DNA of 64,000 bases from an uncultured Clostridia bacterium (GCA_944377365.1 CALWEQ010000007.1:1-64000); one strand, 5' to 3'; counted from the stretch's first letter, positions 16,320 to 26,176 are shown. Notes: generated from the sequence alone by a model not told the origin. Made by a program: numbers and translations.

Positions 16320-17381
16320 ATGATTTCCAAAAGTTTAAAATTTACTATAGTAACTATTTTTGTTTTGGTGCTGATAGCTGCATATCTTGGTGTTGGCATG
16401 TTTATTGTTCCATCAACACAAGCAAATAATGAAGGAGCAGTTATAGAAGACCCACTTGAAGGGTTGCCAACTGAGGATGAAAGTGATCAATCTTTCAATG
16501 ATACGGAAGAGGACAATGAAATTATTTTGCCTGTCGACCCACATGCTCTCGTAAATTATTCACTAAGAAATTTATACGACAGTGCTGGTTATAAAGGAAA
16601 AATTAAAATAAATGCTCTCATAACGGGGGGATGGGGTGGCAACGTAGGCTTAACTTTGCCTCAACAAGCGATTGGAAATATCGAAAACAGTGGAGGAGAG
16701 TCTTTAGAAGAATTGTTCTTTTATTATGATGAAAATGCAGTTAGTCCTCTGTTGGTTAAACTTGGCGCAGTAATGAATTATTATCGAGCAGTGAGCATCG
16801 TTAACACTGGCTCTACAACAAATTCATTTTTTGTCAAGACAAATTCCAGCAATGCACAAGAGCAGAAATACGATCTTAATAACAGTTCTACTTTCGAAGC
16901 ATTGACTCAGGAACAAGCATTACAAAAAGTTCCAATACTTTATTCTTTGCCACTTAATATTAAACTCACAAGTGCAAATAGTTATTGTTCAGGTTATCCT
17001 AGTGAAACAAAACTCTATAAAACTGTGCAAATAAAGCTTTATAATTCTGCAATTACCTATGATATTTTAGCTTATTATCATAGTTTTACTTCATATATTC
17101 CGGTTCTAGATCCAGAGATGTTTAAAAGCTTAACCTATACGTTCGTGATAAATAAGAAGACGGGCGAATTGGAAAGGATGATGATCCAACATGACATACA
17201 AGGGGCAATTAATATAATAGGGCTTAAAGCAAACTTTAGTGCGTTAGTAAATTATCAAATAGATTACGAAATATATGACGAACCTTTTGAAGTTAGCAAA
17301 CCTTATTTAAAATCACAAAAATATCAAGAGTATGTTAACGGTCTTAAAAAAAATGTTGCTTACATCAAAAAAGAAAGTTAA
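16320..17381 (+). CDS. Exported acidic protein, paralogue 3 of 3
   Basis: The protein has 353 residues, about half identical by eye to the preceding gene over most of its length. It has a signal peptide ending PSTQA-NN, an acidic linker (DESDQSFNDTEEDNEIIL), then YSLPL, SYCSGYPSETKLYK and FVINKKTGELERMMIQHDI. It starts at ATG 16320; AAAGGATA lies about 20 nt upstream. The tandem pair arose by duplication. Function unknown; the conserved Y-C-S-G-Y-P motif would be the handle for a family search. Confidence 0.7.
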   Translation: MISKSLKFTIVTIFVLVLIAAYLGVGMFIVPSTQANNEGAVIEDPLEGLPTEDESDQSFNDTEEDNEIILPVDPHALVNYSLRNLYDSAGYKGKIKINALITGGWGGNVGLTLPQQAIGNIENSGGESLEELFFYYDENAVSPLLVKLGAVMNYYRAVSIVNTGSTTNSFFVKTNSSNAQEQKYDLNNSSTFEALTQEQALQKVPILYSLPLNIKLTSANSYCSGYPSETKLYKTVQIKLYNSAITYDILAYYHSFTSYIPVLDPEMFKSLTYTFVINKKTGELERMMIQHDIQGAINIIGLKANFSALVNYQIDYEIYDEPFEVSKPYLKSQKYQEYVNGLKKNVAYIKKES

Positions 17382-17382
17382 T

Positions 17383-17413
17383 AAAAAAATGCGCTTAATG
17401 CGCATTTTTTTTC
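17383..17413. terminator. Bidirectional terminator
   Basis: The stem AAAAAATGCGC/GCGCATTTTTT around a 5-nt loop (17395-17399) separates convergent genes; it has an A tract on the left and a T tract on the right, so it can serve both strands. Confidence 0.85.
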
Positions 17414-17419
17414 TTATGA

Positions 17420-17956
17420 TTAATTTTCTTCTTCGTTTTTAACTTCTTGTTCTTGAACGCTTTCTTCAACAACTGCTTTGCTGTCATCGTCCTCAATTTC
17501 TTGACGGTTATCTTCACTAGTCTTTTCGTTTAAAGCTTCATCGCTTGCCTCATCAGTTTGTCCAACAAAGGTTTCTTCTTCTTGATTTACAATTTCCTCA
17601 ATTTGATTTTCTTCTTCATCTTCAGCGTTGTCATAATTTGCATTTTTTCTTTTAATTAAGTAGTAAATCAAGTATGCAATTCCGTATGCCAATCCCATAA
17701 GTCCAGCTCCGCAAACGATCGAAATCAAGAAAATGTAAAGTTCGTTTGAATTTAAAACACCTAAACCAGCAAACATACAAGCAAACCACATAATGAATGT
17801 TATCATAGGTGTTACTATTGTAAATAGCACCTTTACAAATGGTGATTTAAATTTGCTTGTGTGCATGAGTGTGTAAAACACAATTGCCAATGTTAAGATT
17901 GAAAAAACTATTGCTAAAGCTAATGTTGTTTTTTGAAAAGTACTTAAAAATTCCAT
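17420..17956 (-). CDS. Four-TM membrane protein with acidic C-terminal tail
   Basis: The protein has 178 residues. Four hydrophobic segments (about 10-33, 42-66, 72-93 and 83-103 partly merged) are followed by a 75-residue tail dominated by E, D, Q and N (DNAEDEEENQIEEIV, EDNRQEIEDDDSKAV). GGAGGG precedes the ATG on the minus strand. The acidic tail recalls the 7262-8422 protein. No family recognised. Confidence 0.6.
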   Translation of the reverse strand: MEFLSTFQKTTLALAIVFSILTLAIVFYTLMHTSKFKSPFVKVLFTIVTPMITFIMWFACMFAGLGVLNSNELYIFLISIVCGAGLMGLAYGIAYLIYYLIKRKNANYDNAEDEEENQIEEIVNQEEETFVGQTDEASDEALNEKTSEDNRQEIEDDDSKAVVEESVQEQEVKNEEEN

Positions 17957-18029
17957 AATCTACCCTCCGATTTTTTACATTGTAACACAAAAAATTAATT
18001 TTGTCAATATTAAAATTAATTAATTTTGT

Positions 18030-18057
18030 TTGTTAAAAGAATAATTTGTTGTATAAT
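18030..18057 (+). promoter_or_regulatory. Promoter predicted to give a leaderless mRNA
   Basis: TTGTTA (18030-18035), a 16-bp spacer, and TATAAT (18052-18057). The -10 box ends 6 nt before GTG 18064, so transcription should start at the start codon. Confidence 0.65.
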
Positions 18058-18063
18058 AACATT

Positions 18064-18963
18064 GTGAGTAAAAAAAATAAGATTCTAATTATTGCGTCTG
18101 TGTTGTTGGTGGCGATAGTAGCTACTACAATTCTTGTTTTGTGCTTAGTAGTCTTTAAACCAGAGGATGGTAAAAAAGTAACAGTTTTAAGCTTGGGCGA
18201 AAAAATTTATGTTCAGGCTGAAGAAACGAACGAGGATTGCTCTTATAGATTTAAATTTAAAAATGGTAACGTAGAAAAGTTTTATGATTCTAGCACAAGG
18301 ACTCTTGACATAACCGAACAAATTTGGCAGGGATATATCGCAGTTGGACAGCCGTATGATATTTCAGTTTGCTATGTGGACAGTGGTGGTGTTTTAACAG
18401 GTGATTATGGAGAGTCAATATCACACACTTTTTCATTGCAACTTGGAGCTCCTGGTGTGATTTTAAACGAAAATCAACTCTCGTGGGAAGCTGTGAGGGG
18501 AGCTGAATTTTACACTATTCGCTATAGTTATGGCGATCAAATCATGTCAATTACGACGGATCTTTTAACTTTTGATTTAACCTCGTTGCATGGCGGAACA
18601 CGAACCGTGAGCGTTTTTAGTTGTTCGTCAAATGTCAATTATCGAGAAAGTGCCCCTTCAAACGCCTTTACGCTTTTAGTAGAGCACGAACTGCCAGAAT
18701 TTATTTCTAGTAATTTAAATACTCAAACTTATGTGTTGACAATAATAGGCAAGGAATATTTCGAAAATGCGATTTTGTTAGATAAAGATGGAAATGAATT
18801 TTTGTTAAAAGACTTAGATTGCAAAAAAACAGGATCAAATTATGTTTCTAATATTAATATTAGAGCATATTACAAACCAAATGTAAGCTATTTTGTCAAA
18901 CCACTTGCAGACATTTACAACAGTTTCAGTGGGGAAGCAATTTTGGTTAGGACGCAAGCATAA
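18064..18963 (+). CDS. Membrane-anchored protein with fibronectin type III-like domain
   Basis: This 299-residue protein starts with a short basic segment and one transmembrane helix (about 8-32). The outer part includes a segment that reads like an FN3 or similar beta-sandwich: APGVILNENQLSWEAV, then GAEFYTIRYSYGDQ, then LTSLHGGTRTVSVFS and RESAPSNAFTL (about 140-215). Such domains mediate surface contacts. The start is GTG 18064: no Shine-Dalgarno exists, and the -10 box ends 6 nt upstream. An in-frame TTG at 18046 lies inside the promoter and is rejected. The gene ends just before the hairpin at the gerAA start. Confidence 0.65.
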   Translation: MSKKNKILIIASVLLVAIVATTILVLCLVVFKPEDGKKVTVLSLGEKIYVQAEETNEDCSYRFKFKNGNVEKFYDSSTRTLDITEQIWQGYIAVGQPYDISVCYVDSGGVLTGDYGESISHTFSLQLGAPGVILNENQLSWEAVRGAEFYTIRYSYGDQIMSITTDLLTFDLTSLHGGTRTVSVFSCSSNVNYRESAPSNAFTLLVEHELPEFISSNLNTQTYVLTIIGKEYFENAILLDKDGNEFLLKDLDCKKTGSNYVSNINIRAYYKPNVSYFVKPLADIYNSFSGEAILVRTQA

Positions 18964-18978
18964 AATAAAAAATTTTTT

Positions 18979-19014
18979 ATCATACTACTTTTGTGGAAGG
19001 TAGTATGATTTTTA
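18979..19014 (+). promoter_or_regulatory. Hairpin spanning the gerAA start codon (terminator or attenuator)
   Basis: A perfect 10-bp inverted repeat, ATCATACTAC (18979-18988) and GTAGTATGAT (19000-19009), is followed by TTTTTAAT. The loop holds GGAAGG, the only candidate gerAA ribosome binding site, and the right arm contains the ATG at 19005. It looks like the terminator of the upstream gene but would also hide the gerAA start. Confidence 0.6.
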
Positions 19015-20432
19015 ATATAGAAAAACAATTAAACAGTTTAAAAAAAGAACTTAACAATTCTATAGATGTTTCAACTAGAATGATTAAAACAGCTACTTCA
19101 CAAAAGGTTGGCTTAATTTTTTTGCGTAGTATGATTGACAACCAATTGTTTTTAGAAGCACTTTGCAAGCCAATAACAGATTCGACAGAAAAATTAAACA
19201 TTGATAATCTTGCATCTAAATTTGTCAAAGTAGGAGATGTCCAAAAAATCGACGTAGATGATGCGTGTGAAAATGTTATTAAAGGCTCAGTTGTAATAAT
19301 AATTGAAGGTGAAAACAAGATGCTGTCGGCAGATCTTCAAAAATTCCCAGCACGCTTGCCTGCTGAACCTCCAACATCTGCCGTAATTCAAGGGCCAAGA
19401 GAAGGTTTTGTTGAAGACATCAAAACAAACATAACTCTTTTGCGACGAAGATTTTATACAAAAGCATTGGTTCTAAAAGAATTAAAAGTGGGCAGATATT
19501 CACAAACAAAAATAATAATTTCCTACATAAAAGGTATAGCTGACAAAAAATTAGTGCAAGAAATTATCGAAAGATTAAAAAAAGTTGATATTGATGGAAT
19601 TATCGACTCTCAGTACATAATGCAGTTTTTAGAAAAAAAGCCTCATTCATTATTTAAACAAGTTGGTAGTATTGAAAAGCCTGATATTGTAGCTTCGAAA
19701 ATGCTGGAGGGTAGAGTTGCAATCATAGTCGATGGTTCGCCGATAGTTTTGACACTTCCTTTTGTCTTTTTAGAAGACATTCAATCTAGTGATGATTATT
19801 ATAATGCCTACATTTATGGTGGATTTATTAGAATTGTCAGAATAATTGCTATTATCATAGGATTGCTTTTGCCGGCTACATATCTTTCATTAAGAATCTT
19901 TCATTCAAATGTTACTCCAATTAAATTTTTAGTGACGATAACAAACACTACTAAAGGTTTACCGTTTACACCTTTTTTTGAAATGATTTTTATCAGCCTG
20001 TTGTTTCAAATTTTGTATGAAGTCAGTCTCCGTTTGCCTAGTTACTTAGGATTAGCAACCTCGATAGTAGGAGCATTAATATTGGGCGATACAGGAGTTA
20101 AGGCTGGTTTGATCTCACCACCAGGAGTAATCATAGTCGCATTAGCGAAAATTGCATTATACACAGTCCCAGAGCAAGCATATCAACTCACAATATTGCA
20201 ATATTTATTTTTGTTTGTTGGTGGATCACTTGGTATGCTCGGCATAGTGGGATTAGTCATTTATTTAATCACTTATATGGCGTCCATAGATTCATATGGG
20301 GCTCCATATCTCGCTCCATTTGCCCCAAGAATTGAGCAGGATTTGAAAGACGCAGTACTTATGACAAATATAAAAGGAATGAAAACACGACCGCAATCTT
20401 TTAAAAATAAAAACCGTACGAGGCAAAAATGA
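19005..20432 (+). CDS. gerAA: Spore germinant receptor A subunit (GerA family)
   Basis: The protein has 475 residues. GerAA-type proteins sit in the spore inner membrane and, with B and C subunits, sense nutrients that trigger germination. The N-terminal soluble half carries family landmarks (GSVVIIIEG, then FPARLPAEPPTSAVIQGPRE, GFVEDIKTNITLLRRR). The C-terminal half has about five transmembrane helices (near 280-440) with LPATYLSLRIFHSN and GLATSIVGALILGDTGVKAG. I place the start at ATG 19005; GTG 18993 is an alternative and would free the ribosome binding site question. The stop overlaps gerAB by 4 nt. Confidence 0.92.
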   Translation: MIFNIEKQLNSLKKELNNSIDVSTRMIKTATSQKVGLIFLRSMIDNQLFLEALCKPITDSTEKLNIDNLASKFVKVGDVQKIDVDDACENVIKGSVVIIIEGENKMLSADLQKFPARLPAEPPTSAVIQGPREGFVEDIKTNITLLRRRFYTKALVLKELKVGRYSQTKIIISYIKGIADKKLVQEIIERLKKVDIDGIIDSQYIMQFLEKKPHSLFKQVGSIEKPDIVASKMLEGRVAIIVDGSPIVLTLPFVFLEDIQSSDDYYNAYIYGGFIRIVRIIAIIIGLLLPATYLSLRIFHSNVTPIKFLVTITNTTKGLPFTPFFEMIFISLLFQILYEVSLRLPSYLGLATSIVGALILGDTGVKAGLISPPGVIIVALAKIALYTVPEQAYQLTILQYLFLFVGGSLGMLGIVGLVIYLITYMASIDSYGAPYLAPFAPRIEQDLKDAVLMTNIKGMKTRPQSFKNKNRTRQK

Positions 20433-21508
20433 AAAAAATATCTTCTAGGCAGACAGCTGTCATAGCTTGCGTTTTATTGTTCGCCAACAAAATACTGGTT
20501 TTACCGTCTTTGCTTTATGAATATGCAAAAGCAGATGGCTTATTTGTCATGTTGCTTCTTTTGTTTGCGGAATTATTGTTGCTTATGATTTTTTTTAGAC
20601 TAAAACACAAATTCCCAGATTCAAGTTTCTATGAAATAATTAAAAAAAACACAGGCGCGTTTTTAGCAAAATTAATATTTTTTTTGATAATTCTTTATTT
20701 ATTTTACAAGATTTTACTTGTTTATAACGTTTCATATATGTATTTTCGTGCACAAGTTTACCTTGACGCAGGTTTTTACACTTTCGTTTTGGTGTTTTTG
20801 TTGGTTTGCAATTCTTGTGTAATGAGAGGCTTAAGATCACTTTCAAGATGTATGGAATTTTTCTTTACTTTCATAATCGTTTGTTTTATATTTTGTCTTC
20901 TTCTTTCAATAGCTAATTTTAATAAGTTTCCTATATTTTTTGACACAAACATATTAAAATTTATGGAAAGTGGTTTTAGACATATTTTTTGTTTTGGGGA
21001 TATATTGTTATTGTTTTTACTAATGGACAAAATTGAGTTAGACAAGAAGGGTGAAAAGCAAATAACAGTTTATGTTTTGACAACTATTTTACTAATTTTA
21101 ATTTTATATCTGATGTTTTACAGTATATTTAACTACACATCCTTCGTTCATAAAAACGCGATTTCTGACATAATAACTTTCTCATATAGATTTACAGATT
21201 TAGGCAGATTGGATATGGTTGCGATAATCACTGTAATGTTTTTGTCGCTTTTCCAAATCAGCATTGCTCTTTATGTATTTTGCGATTGTTTTGTTAAATT
21301 GTTTCCTCCTTTAAACAAGGTTTACGGATTGGTCGCCTTTGATTCAATGTTTTTGTTGCTTATATTTATTTCAAGCATTGATTACATAAGAATAACTTAC
21401 TTTGGCACTTTGGTTATGCCTTATTTTGCTTTAATTTTGCAATATGTTTTGCCAGTAATTTGCTTATTTTTTACGATAGGAGGAGGAAATGAAAAAAATA
21501 AAAGATAG
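20429..21508 (+). CDS. gerAB: Spore germinant receptor B subunit (GerB family)
   Basis: The 359-residue integral membrane protein has about ten transmembrane helices, beginning with ISSRQTAVIACVLLFANK. This is the amino acid permease-like fold of GerAB/GerKB, which binds the germinant. It overlaps gerAA (ATGA) and is itself overlapped by gerAC by 20 nt, so the three subunits are translationally coupled. Confidence 0.9.
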   Translation: MKKISSRQTAVIACVLLFANKILVLPSLLYEYAKADGLFVMLLLLFAELLLLMIFFRLKHKFPDSSFYEIIKKNTGAFLAKLIFFLIILYLFYKILLVYNVSYMYFRAQVYLDAGFYTFVLVFLLVCNSCVMRGLRSLSRCMEFFFTFIIVCFIFCLLLSIANFNKFPIFFDTNILKFMESGFRHIFCFGDILLLFLLMDKIELDKKGEKQITVYVLTTILLILILYLMFYSIFNYTSFVHKNAISDIITFSYRFTDLGRLDMVAIITVMFLSLFQISIALYVFCDCFVKLFPPLNKVYGLVAFDSMFLLLIFISSIDYIRITYFGTLVMPYFALILQYVLPVICLFFTIGGGNEKNKR

Positions 21509-22835
21509 TATAAAAAGGACTCCTATGCTTTTAGCTTTAGTTTTAATTTTGTTTTGTTTTTTCCCTAGTGCGATAATAACGCCTTCTGAAAGTTCGGTCA
21601 ATGCAATAGTAACTGCAGTTGGTTTAGATAAAAATGATCAAGGGTATGAGGTAACACTCATGACGTTTTTATCTCATCCAAATCAAAGTTATTCCGAGCA
21701 GTATGAAGTTTTTTCAAGCTCTGCGCCATCAATAAGTGAAGCATTTGAAAACGCAAGTTTACAAATAGGCAAAAACATTTCTCTTTTTCATGCACATACA
21801 GCAATAGTCAGCGAAAAGTTGTTAGAAGATGACATAGTTTCATCTCTTGATTATCTTGGCAGAATAGCGTCTTTGCCACAAAGTTGCGTTCTTGTTTCTA
21901 CGAATGTTACAAGCAAACAGTTTTTGGAATTTATACAAGAGCTTGACAAAGAATCCGACATTAATTTGGAAGATCTTTTGTTTTACACATCAAATTATGT
22001 CCTTTGGAAATATACTACTATTAATTCATTTTATGAAGGATACTATTCTCCTGTCAAAACATCTATTTTAGGGCATTTGACTATAACCGAAGGAGATATT
22101 AACGGAATACCTATCAAAAATGTAGAAAATGTTGTTGGATTTGGCGAACAAGGAAAAAGTGGAGACAAAAATTCAACAAATGAAAATTCAAGCGACAAAG
22201 CATCTAATAATGACACAGACAAACCTCAAGGCTCTACATCTCAAGCAAGCAAAGAAACAGAACAACAGCCAACTGAAAATTCAAAACAAATCCAAATCAT
22301 AAACGACGGCAGTAGCCTATTAATTAAAAATGGAAAAACACAAGCACATTTAAGCAAAGATATTCTTAGTGGCATTAATTGGCTCAATAGCGCAACAACA
22401 GGCGAACTCATCACATTAGAAGATGTAATAGACGAAAAGTTTGAAAATGCTAAATTGATTTATAAGGTTGAAAATCAACAAATTTTGGAAAGATTTGAAT
22501 TTGAAAATGGCATTCCAGTTTACACGGCAAATTTAAAACTATTTGTGTCTCTTTTAGAAGCCAATGGTTCAAAAAAAGATATGTTGCAAAGCAAAAAAAC
22601 TGCATATATAAGTGAAAAAATTAGAAAACTAGTTGAACAGAAAGTTAAAAATGAAATAAGCACCTCAATTGATTTCATCGCTACTCAAAATTGTGACGCA
22701 GTTGATATGTATGAAAAATTCTATACATCAAATCGCGAGCAAACAAAAAAATTTTTACAGACTCAAGACATCCAGCCTGATGAATTTTTGAAAAATGTCG
22801 TATTTAAAGTCATAGTTTCTTTGTTTCCTGTCTAA
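21489..22835 (+). CDS. gerAC: Spore germinant receptor C subunit (GerC family)
   Basis: The protein has 448 residues. An N-terminal hydrophobic helix (about 12-28) is followed by the GerC start (VNAIVTAVGLDKND, then EVTLMTFLSHPNQ) and FHAHTAIVSEKLLEDDI. A serine/asparagine/glutamine-rich low-complexity insert separates the two halves (about 225-265). Most GerC proteins are lipoproteins; here the cysteine in the hydrophobic stretch (ILFCFFPS) lacks a good lipobox, so the protein may be held by its uncleaved helix. ATG 21489 follows AGGAGG inside the gerAB end. Confidence 0.88.
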   Translation: MKKIKDSIKRTPMLLALVLILFCFFPSAIITPSESSVNAIVTAVGLDKNDQGYEVTLMTFLSHPNQSYSEQYEVFSSSAPSISEAFENASLQIGKNISLFHAHTAIVSEKLLEDDIVSSLDYLGRIASLPQSCVLVSTNVTSKQFLEFIQELDKESDINLEDLLFYTSNYVLWKYTTINSFYEGYYSPVKTSILGHLTITEGDINGIPIKNVENVVGFGEQGKSGDKNSTNENSSDKASNNDTDKPQGSTSQASKETEQQPTENSKQIQIINDGSSLLIKNGKTQAHLSKDILSGINWLNSATTGELITLEDVIDEKFENAKLIYKVENQQILERFEFENGIPVYTANLKLFVSLLEANGSKKDMLQSKKTAYISEKIRKLVEQKVKNEISTSIDFIATQNCDAVDMYEKFYTSNREQTKKFLQTQDIQPDEFLKNVVFKVIVSLFPV

Positions 22836-22858
22836 TAATAGTTTAGTATTAAAATCAG

Positions 22859-22918
22859 TTGGAAAAAAAAAGATATTATGTTAAACTAACTAACGATAGC
22901 AACATTTAAATGCTATCA
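22859..22918 (+). promoter_or_regulatory. ftsH promoter and leader hairpin
   Basis: TTGGAA (22859-22864), a 17-bp spacer and TAAACT (22882-22887). The leader then holds a 7-bp hairpin, GATAGCA (22894-22900) with TGCTATC (22912-22918), before GGAGG at 22927-22931. Confidence 0.55.
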
Positions 22919-22936
22919 ACATTTATGGAGGTTAAC

Positions 22937-25192
22937 TTGGAAGAGAAAAAAGGGGGATTCAAAATATCATATTTGGTTCTCACATTAGTTGTTGTGCTTT
23001 TGTTGTGCTTTTTGTTTATTGACACATCAAACCCTGGCAAAAGAGTTGAATTAAGTGATGTCGATGCATTCATCGCTGGAACATATAATGATGAACAAAC
23101 TGGTGAAAGAAATTTGCAGATGGCAGAACTTTATTATTATGATGGAACTGGTTATATTTTAGTTGTTGACAGCAAAAATGTCGATGCATTTCCGACCAAT
23201 TCTGATTATTATTTTGAATATTCATCCTCAAATGATATAAACAGAATAATTGAAAAAATTGACATCATGAATGATGAAAATGCTCAAAACGGAATAGAAG
23301 TAGTCATATCTTATGACACAAATCGTCCAAGCGAAAATTGGTTTTTAAGCTTCTTGCCAACGCTTTTGATTATAGTCTTTGGCTTTATTATGGTTTGGGT
23401 GCTTTACAGAATGATGGCAAATTCAAACAAAGGTGCGTTAGGGTTTGGCAAAACTAGAGCAAAGGCATATGCTACAACAAAAGTTAGATTTTCAGACATT
23501 GCAGGTGCTGATGAGGAAAAAGCTGAGCTCGAAGAAATAGTAGAATTTTTGAAGAATCCAAAAAAATTCACCGATTTGGGTGCGAGAATACCAAAAGGCA
23601 TTTTGCTAGTTGGAAATCCAGGGACTGGCAAAACTTTGCTTGCAAGAGCTGTGGCTGGTGAAAGTAATGTGCCTTTCATTTCAATCTCAGGATCTGACTT
23701 TGTTGAAATGTTTGTCGGAGTAGGGGCATCGCGTGTTCGTGATTTGTTTGATCAAGCTAAGAAAAACAAACCGTGCATTGTTTTTATTGATGAAATTGAC
23801 GCTGTTGGAAGGCAAAGAGGAGCAGGGCTTGGCGGAGGAAATGATGAACGTGAGCAGACTTTAAACCAACTGCTTGTTGAAATGGATGGATTTGAGCCAA
23901 ATGAGGGGATTATTGTCCTTGCTGCGACAAACAGAAGCGATGTTCTTGACCCAGCCCTCATGAGGCCAGGCAGATTTGACAGACAAATTTATGTTAATAT
24001 TCCTGATGTAAAAGGAAGAGAGGGGATTTTGCGAATTCATGCCCGCAACAAGCCACTCGACGAGTCAGTTGATTTTAAAACGCTTGCAAGACTAACTACA
24101 GGATTTACAGGTGCAGACATTGAAAATATGCTCAATGAAGCAGCTATACTTGCTGCCAGAGCAAACAGACCAACTATTCATATGAAAGACATAACTGAGG
24201 GAATAAATAAAGTAATTATGGGCCCACAGAAAAAGAGTAGACTTGTCACAGAAAAAGATAGAAAAATAACAGCTTATCATGAATCAGGTCACGCTATTTT
24301 AGGCAAACTTTTAGAAAATTGCGACAACGTTCAAGAAGTGTCAATCATACCTAGAGGAATGGCAGGTGGCTACACAATGCAAAGACCAGATGATGATGAC
24401 AGCTTTGTGTTCTATTCAAAACTTGTTGATGACATTGCCATGTCTATGGGTGGCAGGATTGCAGAGGAGCTCGTATTTAATGATATAACTACAGGAGCAT
24501 CGAGTGACATACAACATGCTTCAAAATTAGCGCACAAAATGGTGTTTGATTGGGGTATGAGTAAATCATTGGGTTTCATATCGCTGTCTTCTCAACAAGA
24601 GATCTTCGTTGGAAGAGATTATCAAATGAAAAATGATTTTTCAGAAAAGCTTGCTTCTCAGGCCGATGAAGAAGTTAAAACTATTTTGGCTGAAAATTAT
24701 GCTCGTGCTAAAAAGATTCTTTCAGAAAATCGCAACAAACTTGATGAAATGGCAAAATTGTTGTTAGAGCGTGAAACCATTTATACTGCTGAAGTTGACA
24801 TGATTATGGAAGGAAAAAACGCAGACGAGATAATCAAAGTTATGGAAAAGCAAGAAAAAGAGCAAAAAGAAAAAGAAAAAAAGCTTCGTCAAAAACAACT
24901 TGCTCAAAAGATGTTAGATGATTATCGTGTCAAGATCGAGGAAGGCAAGAAACTTATGGACAATGGCATAATCACAATGGATGAATATGCAGAAATTGTT
25001 AAAGAATACGAAAGCCATATTGAAAAGATAGAGGCAAACACTAAAAAAGAAGAGTTACCTGCAGAAACAAAAGAAACCAAGAAAAAAGTAGCTAAGAAAA
25101 CTGAAAGTTTAGAGGAGAAAAAGCCAAAAAGGGTTAAAGCTACTACAACCAAAAAATCAACAAAAGAAAAAGAAGAAGGAGAGGATAAATAA
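22937..25192 (+). CDS. ftsH: ATP-dependent zinc metalloprotease FtsH
   Basis: The protein has 751 residues. A membrane-bound AAA protease, it degrades misfolded and regulatory proteins as a hexamer. An N-terminal helix (about 8-27) and a second helix (about 143-163) flank a small external domain. The AAA module has Walker A GNPGTGKT (near 225; the usual first proline is asparagine), Walker [15 protein letters not shown] and [14 protein letters not shown]. The zinc motif is HESGH (near 448). The C-terminus is an unusually long, lysine/glutamate-rich tail of about 130 residues. The start is TTG 22937, 5 nt after GGAGG (22927-22931); the ATG at 22910 has no ribosome binding site. The stop overlaps the next ATG by 1 nt. 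Confidence 0.96.
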   Translation: MEEKKGGFKISYLVLTLVVVLLLCFLFIDTSNPGKRVELSDVDAFIAGTYNDEQTGERNLQMAELYYYDGTGYILVVDSKNVDAFPTNSDYYFEYSSSNDINRIIEKIDIMNDENAQNGIEVVISYDTNRPSENWFLSFLPTLLIIVFGFIMVWVLYRMMANSNKGALGFGKTRAKAYATTKVRFSDIAGADEEKAELEEIVEFLKNPKKFTDLGARIPKGILLVGNPGTGKTLLARAVAGESNVPFISISGSDFVEMFVGVGASRVRDLFDQAKKNKPCIVFIDEIDAVGRQRGAGLGGGNDEREQTLNQLLVEMDGFEPNEGIIVLAATNRSDVLDPALMRPGRFDRQIYVNIPDVKGREGILRIHARNKPLDESVDFKTLARLTTGFTGADIENMLNEAAILAARANRPTIHMKDITEGINKVIMGPQKKSRLVTEKDRKITAYHESGHAILGKLLENCDNVQEVSIIPRGMAGGYTMQRPDDDDSFVFYSKLVDDIAMSMGGRIAEELVFNDITTGASSDIQHASKLAHKMVFDWGMSKSLGFISLSSQQEIFVGRDYQMKNDFSEKLASQADEEVKTILAENYARAKKILSENRNKLDEMAKLLLERETIYTAEVDMIMEGKNADEIIKVMEKQEKEQKEKEKKLRQKQLAQKMLDDYRVKIEEGKKLMDNGIITMDEYAEIVKEYESHIEKIEANTKKEELPAETKETKKKVAKKTESLEEKKPKRVKATTTKKSTKEKEEGEDK

Positions 25193-25836
25193 TGCCAAAA
25201 AAAAGCTTGATTGTTGATGAAACTGTGGCATTAAGGCAAAAGAAAACAACTAAAATAGTTGCGCTTTGCCTTTTAAGTTTGGTTTTTGTAATAGTTGTAT
25301 TAGTGGTAATCGCAGCATGCATTAACACAAACTTAAAACCAAATTTTATTCAAGACCCTGACAGAATTATAGTTTACAATCAAAATTCAACATATGGGCA
25401 ATTTTCTAAAAATGCAAGTGTAGAAGATTCGCGATATGATGAATTTATGAATATGTTTAATGAAAGTTTTTCAAATAATTATTTAGTTGCTCTTTTTAGT
25501 GGTAGCTTAGGTGGTTACGAGATTGACAAAGAAAGTGAAAGAACAAAACTTTCTGCAATTCAGGAAGAACTACAAAAAGGTTTTTATGTGCAGTTTGTTT
25601 ACACTGAACCTCAAACCCTAAAATATTCAAACGGCGACATATACAACAGCATTTACGCAAGTGCAACACCAATTGAATATACATCTTTATATTTTACATT
25701 GGCAGAAGTTGATGATTTTGCTACTCTTGACATATATGTTAGTTATAAGGCAAACAATGATTCGTATGTAGTAAAAGTTTCTCAAAAAGCAAACTTGTTC
25801 AACATTTATGAAAACAGGCTACAATTTAGAAGTTAA
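25192..25836 (+). CDS. Membrane-anchored protein of unknown function, coupled to ftsH
   Basis: The protein has 214 residues. A basic start is followed by one transmembrane helix (about 22-45, VALCLLSLVFVIVVLVVIAA) and a roughly 165-residue external beta-rich domain (DPDRIIVYNQNSTYGQF, YVQFVYTEPQTLKYSNG). The ATG overlaps the ftsH TAA (TAATG), so it is translated from the same mRNA. It could be a local regulator or simply co-expressed. No family recognised. A terminator follows at 25874. Confidence 0.65.
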   Translation: MPKKSLIVDETVALRQKKTTKIVALCLLSLVFVIVVLVVIAACINTNLKPNFIQDPDRIIVYNQNSTYGQFSKNASVEDSRYDEFMNMFNESFSNNYLVALFSGSLGGYEIDKESERTKLSAIQEELQKGFYVQFVYTEPQTLKYSNGDIYNSIYASATPIEYTSLYFTLAEVDDFATLDIYVSYKANNDSYVVKVSQKANLFNIYENRLQFRS

Positions 25837-25873
25837 ACCAATTTCTATTAAAATTTGATTTTAATTTAGGAAT

Positions 25874-25905
25874 AAAAAAGGATTAAAGATTGTAATCCTT
25901 TTTTT
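25874..25905 (+). terminator. Terminator after the ftsH operon
   Basis: AAAAAAGGATTA pairs with TAATCCTTTTTT (25874-25885 and 25893-25904) and a T tract continues. Nothing else is seen between here and the minus-strand terminator at 26121. Confidence 0.85.
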
Positions 25906-26120
25906 ATTTTTTAATATTATTTTAATAATAAAATTGAGAAGTAGAGTTAAATTTAGTTTAAAAATGCCAAAAGTAAGAGGGCTTAAGTTTTGTTAAAAAC
26001 AAATTTAAAAAGAAAAGCTAATTGATTAAGCCATAATTTATTATTCAAATTTCTATAATCATAATATAATTTTAAACAGTCAATTACATTCATTTAAATC
26101 TTAAAAAACAAGATTAATTA

Positions 26121-26157
26121 AAAAAAGCATGTAAATCAGTGCTGATCATGCCTTTTT
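26121..26157 (-). terminator. Terminator of the VanW gene
   Basis: On the minus strand GCATG...CATGC (plus 26147-26151 and 26127-26131), with an inner ATCAG..CTGAT stem, runs into Ts (plus-strand As 26121-26126). Confidence 0.75.
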
Positions 26158-26176
26158 AATATAATATCGTTAATTA

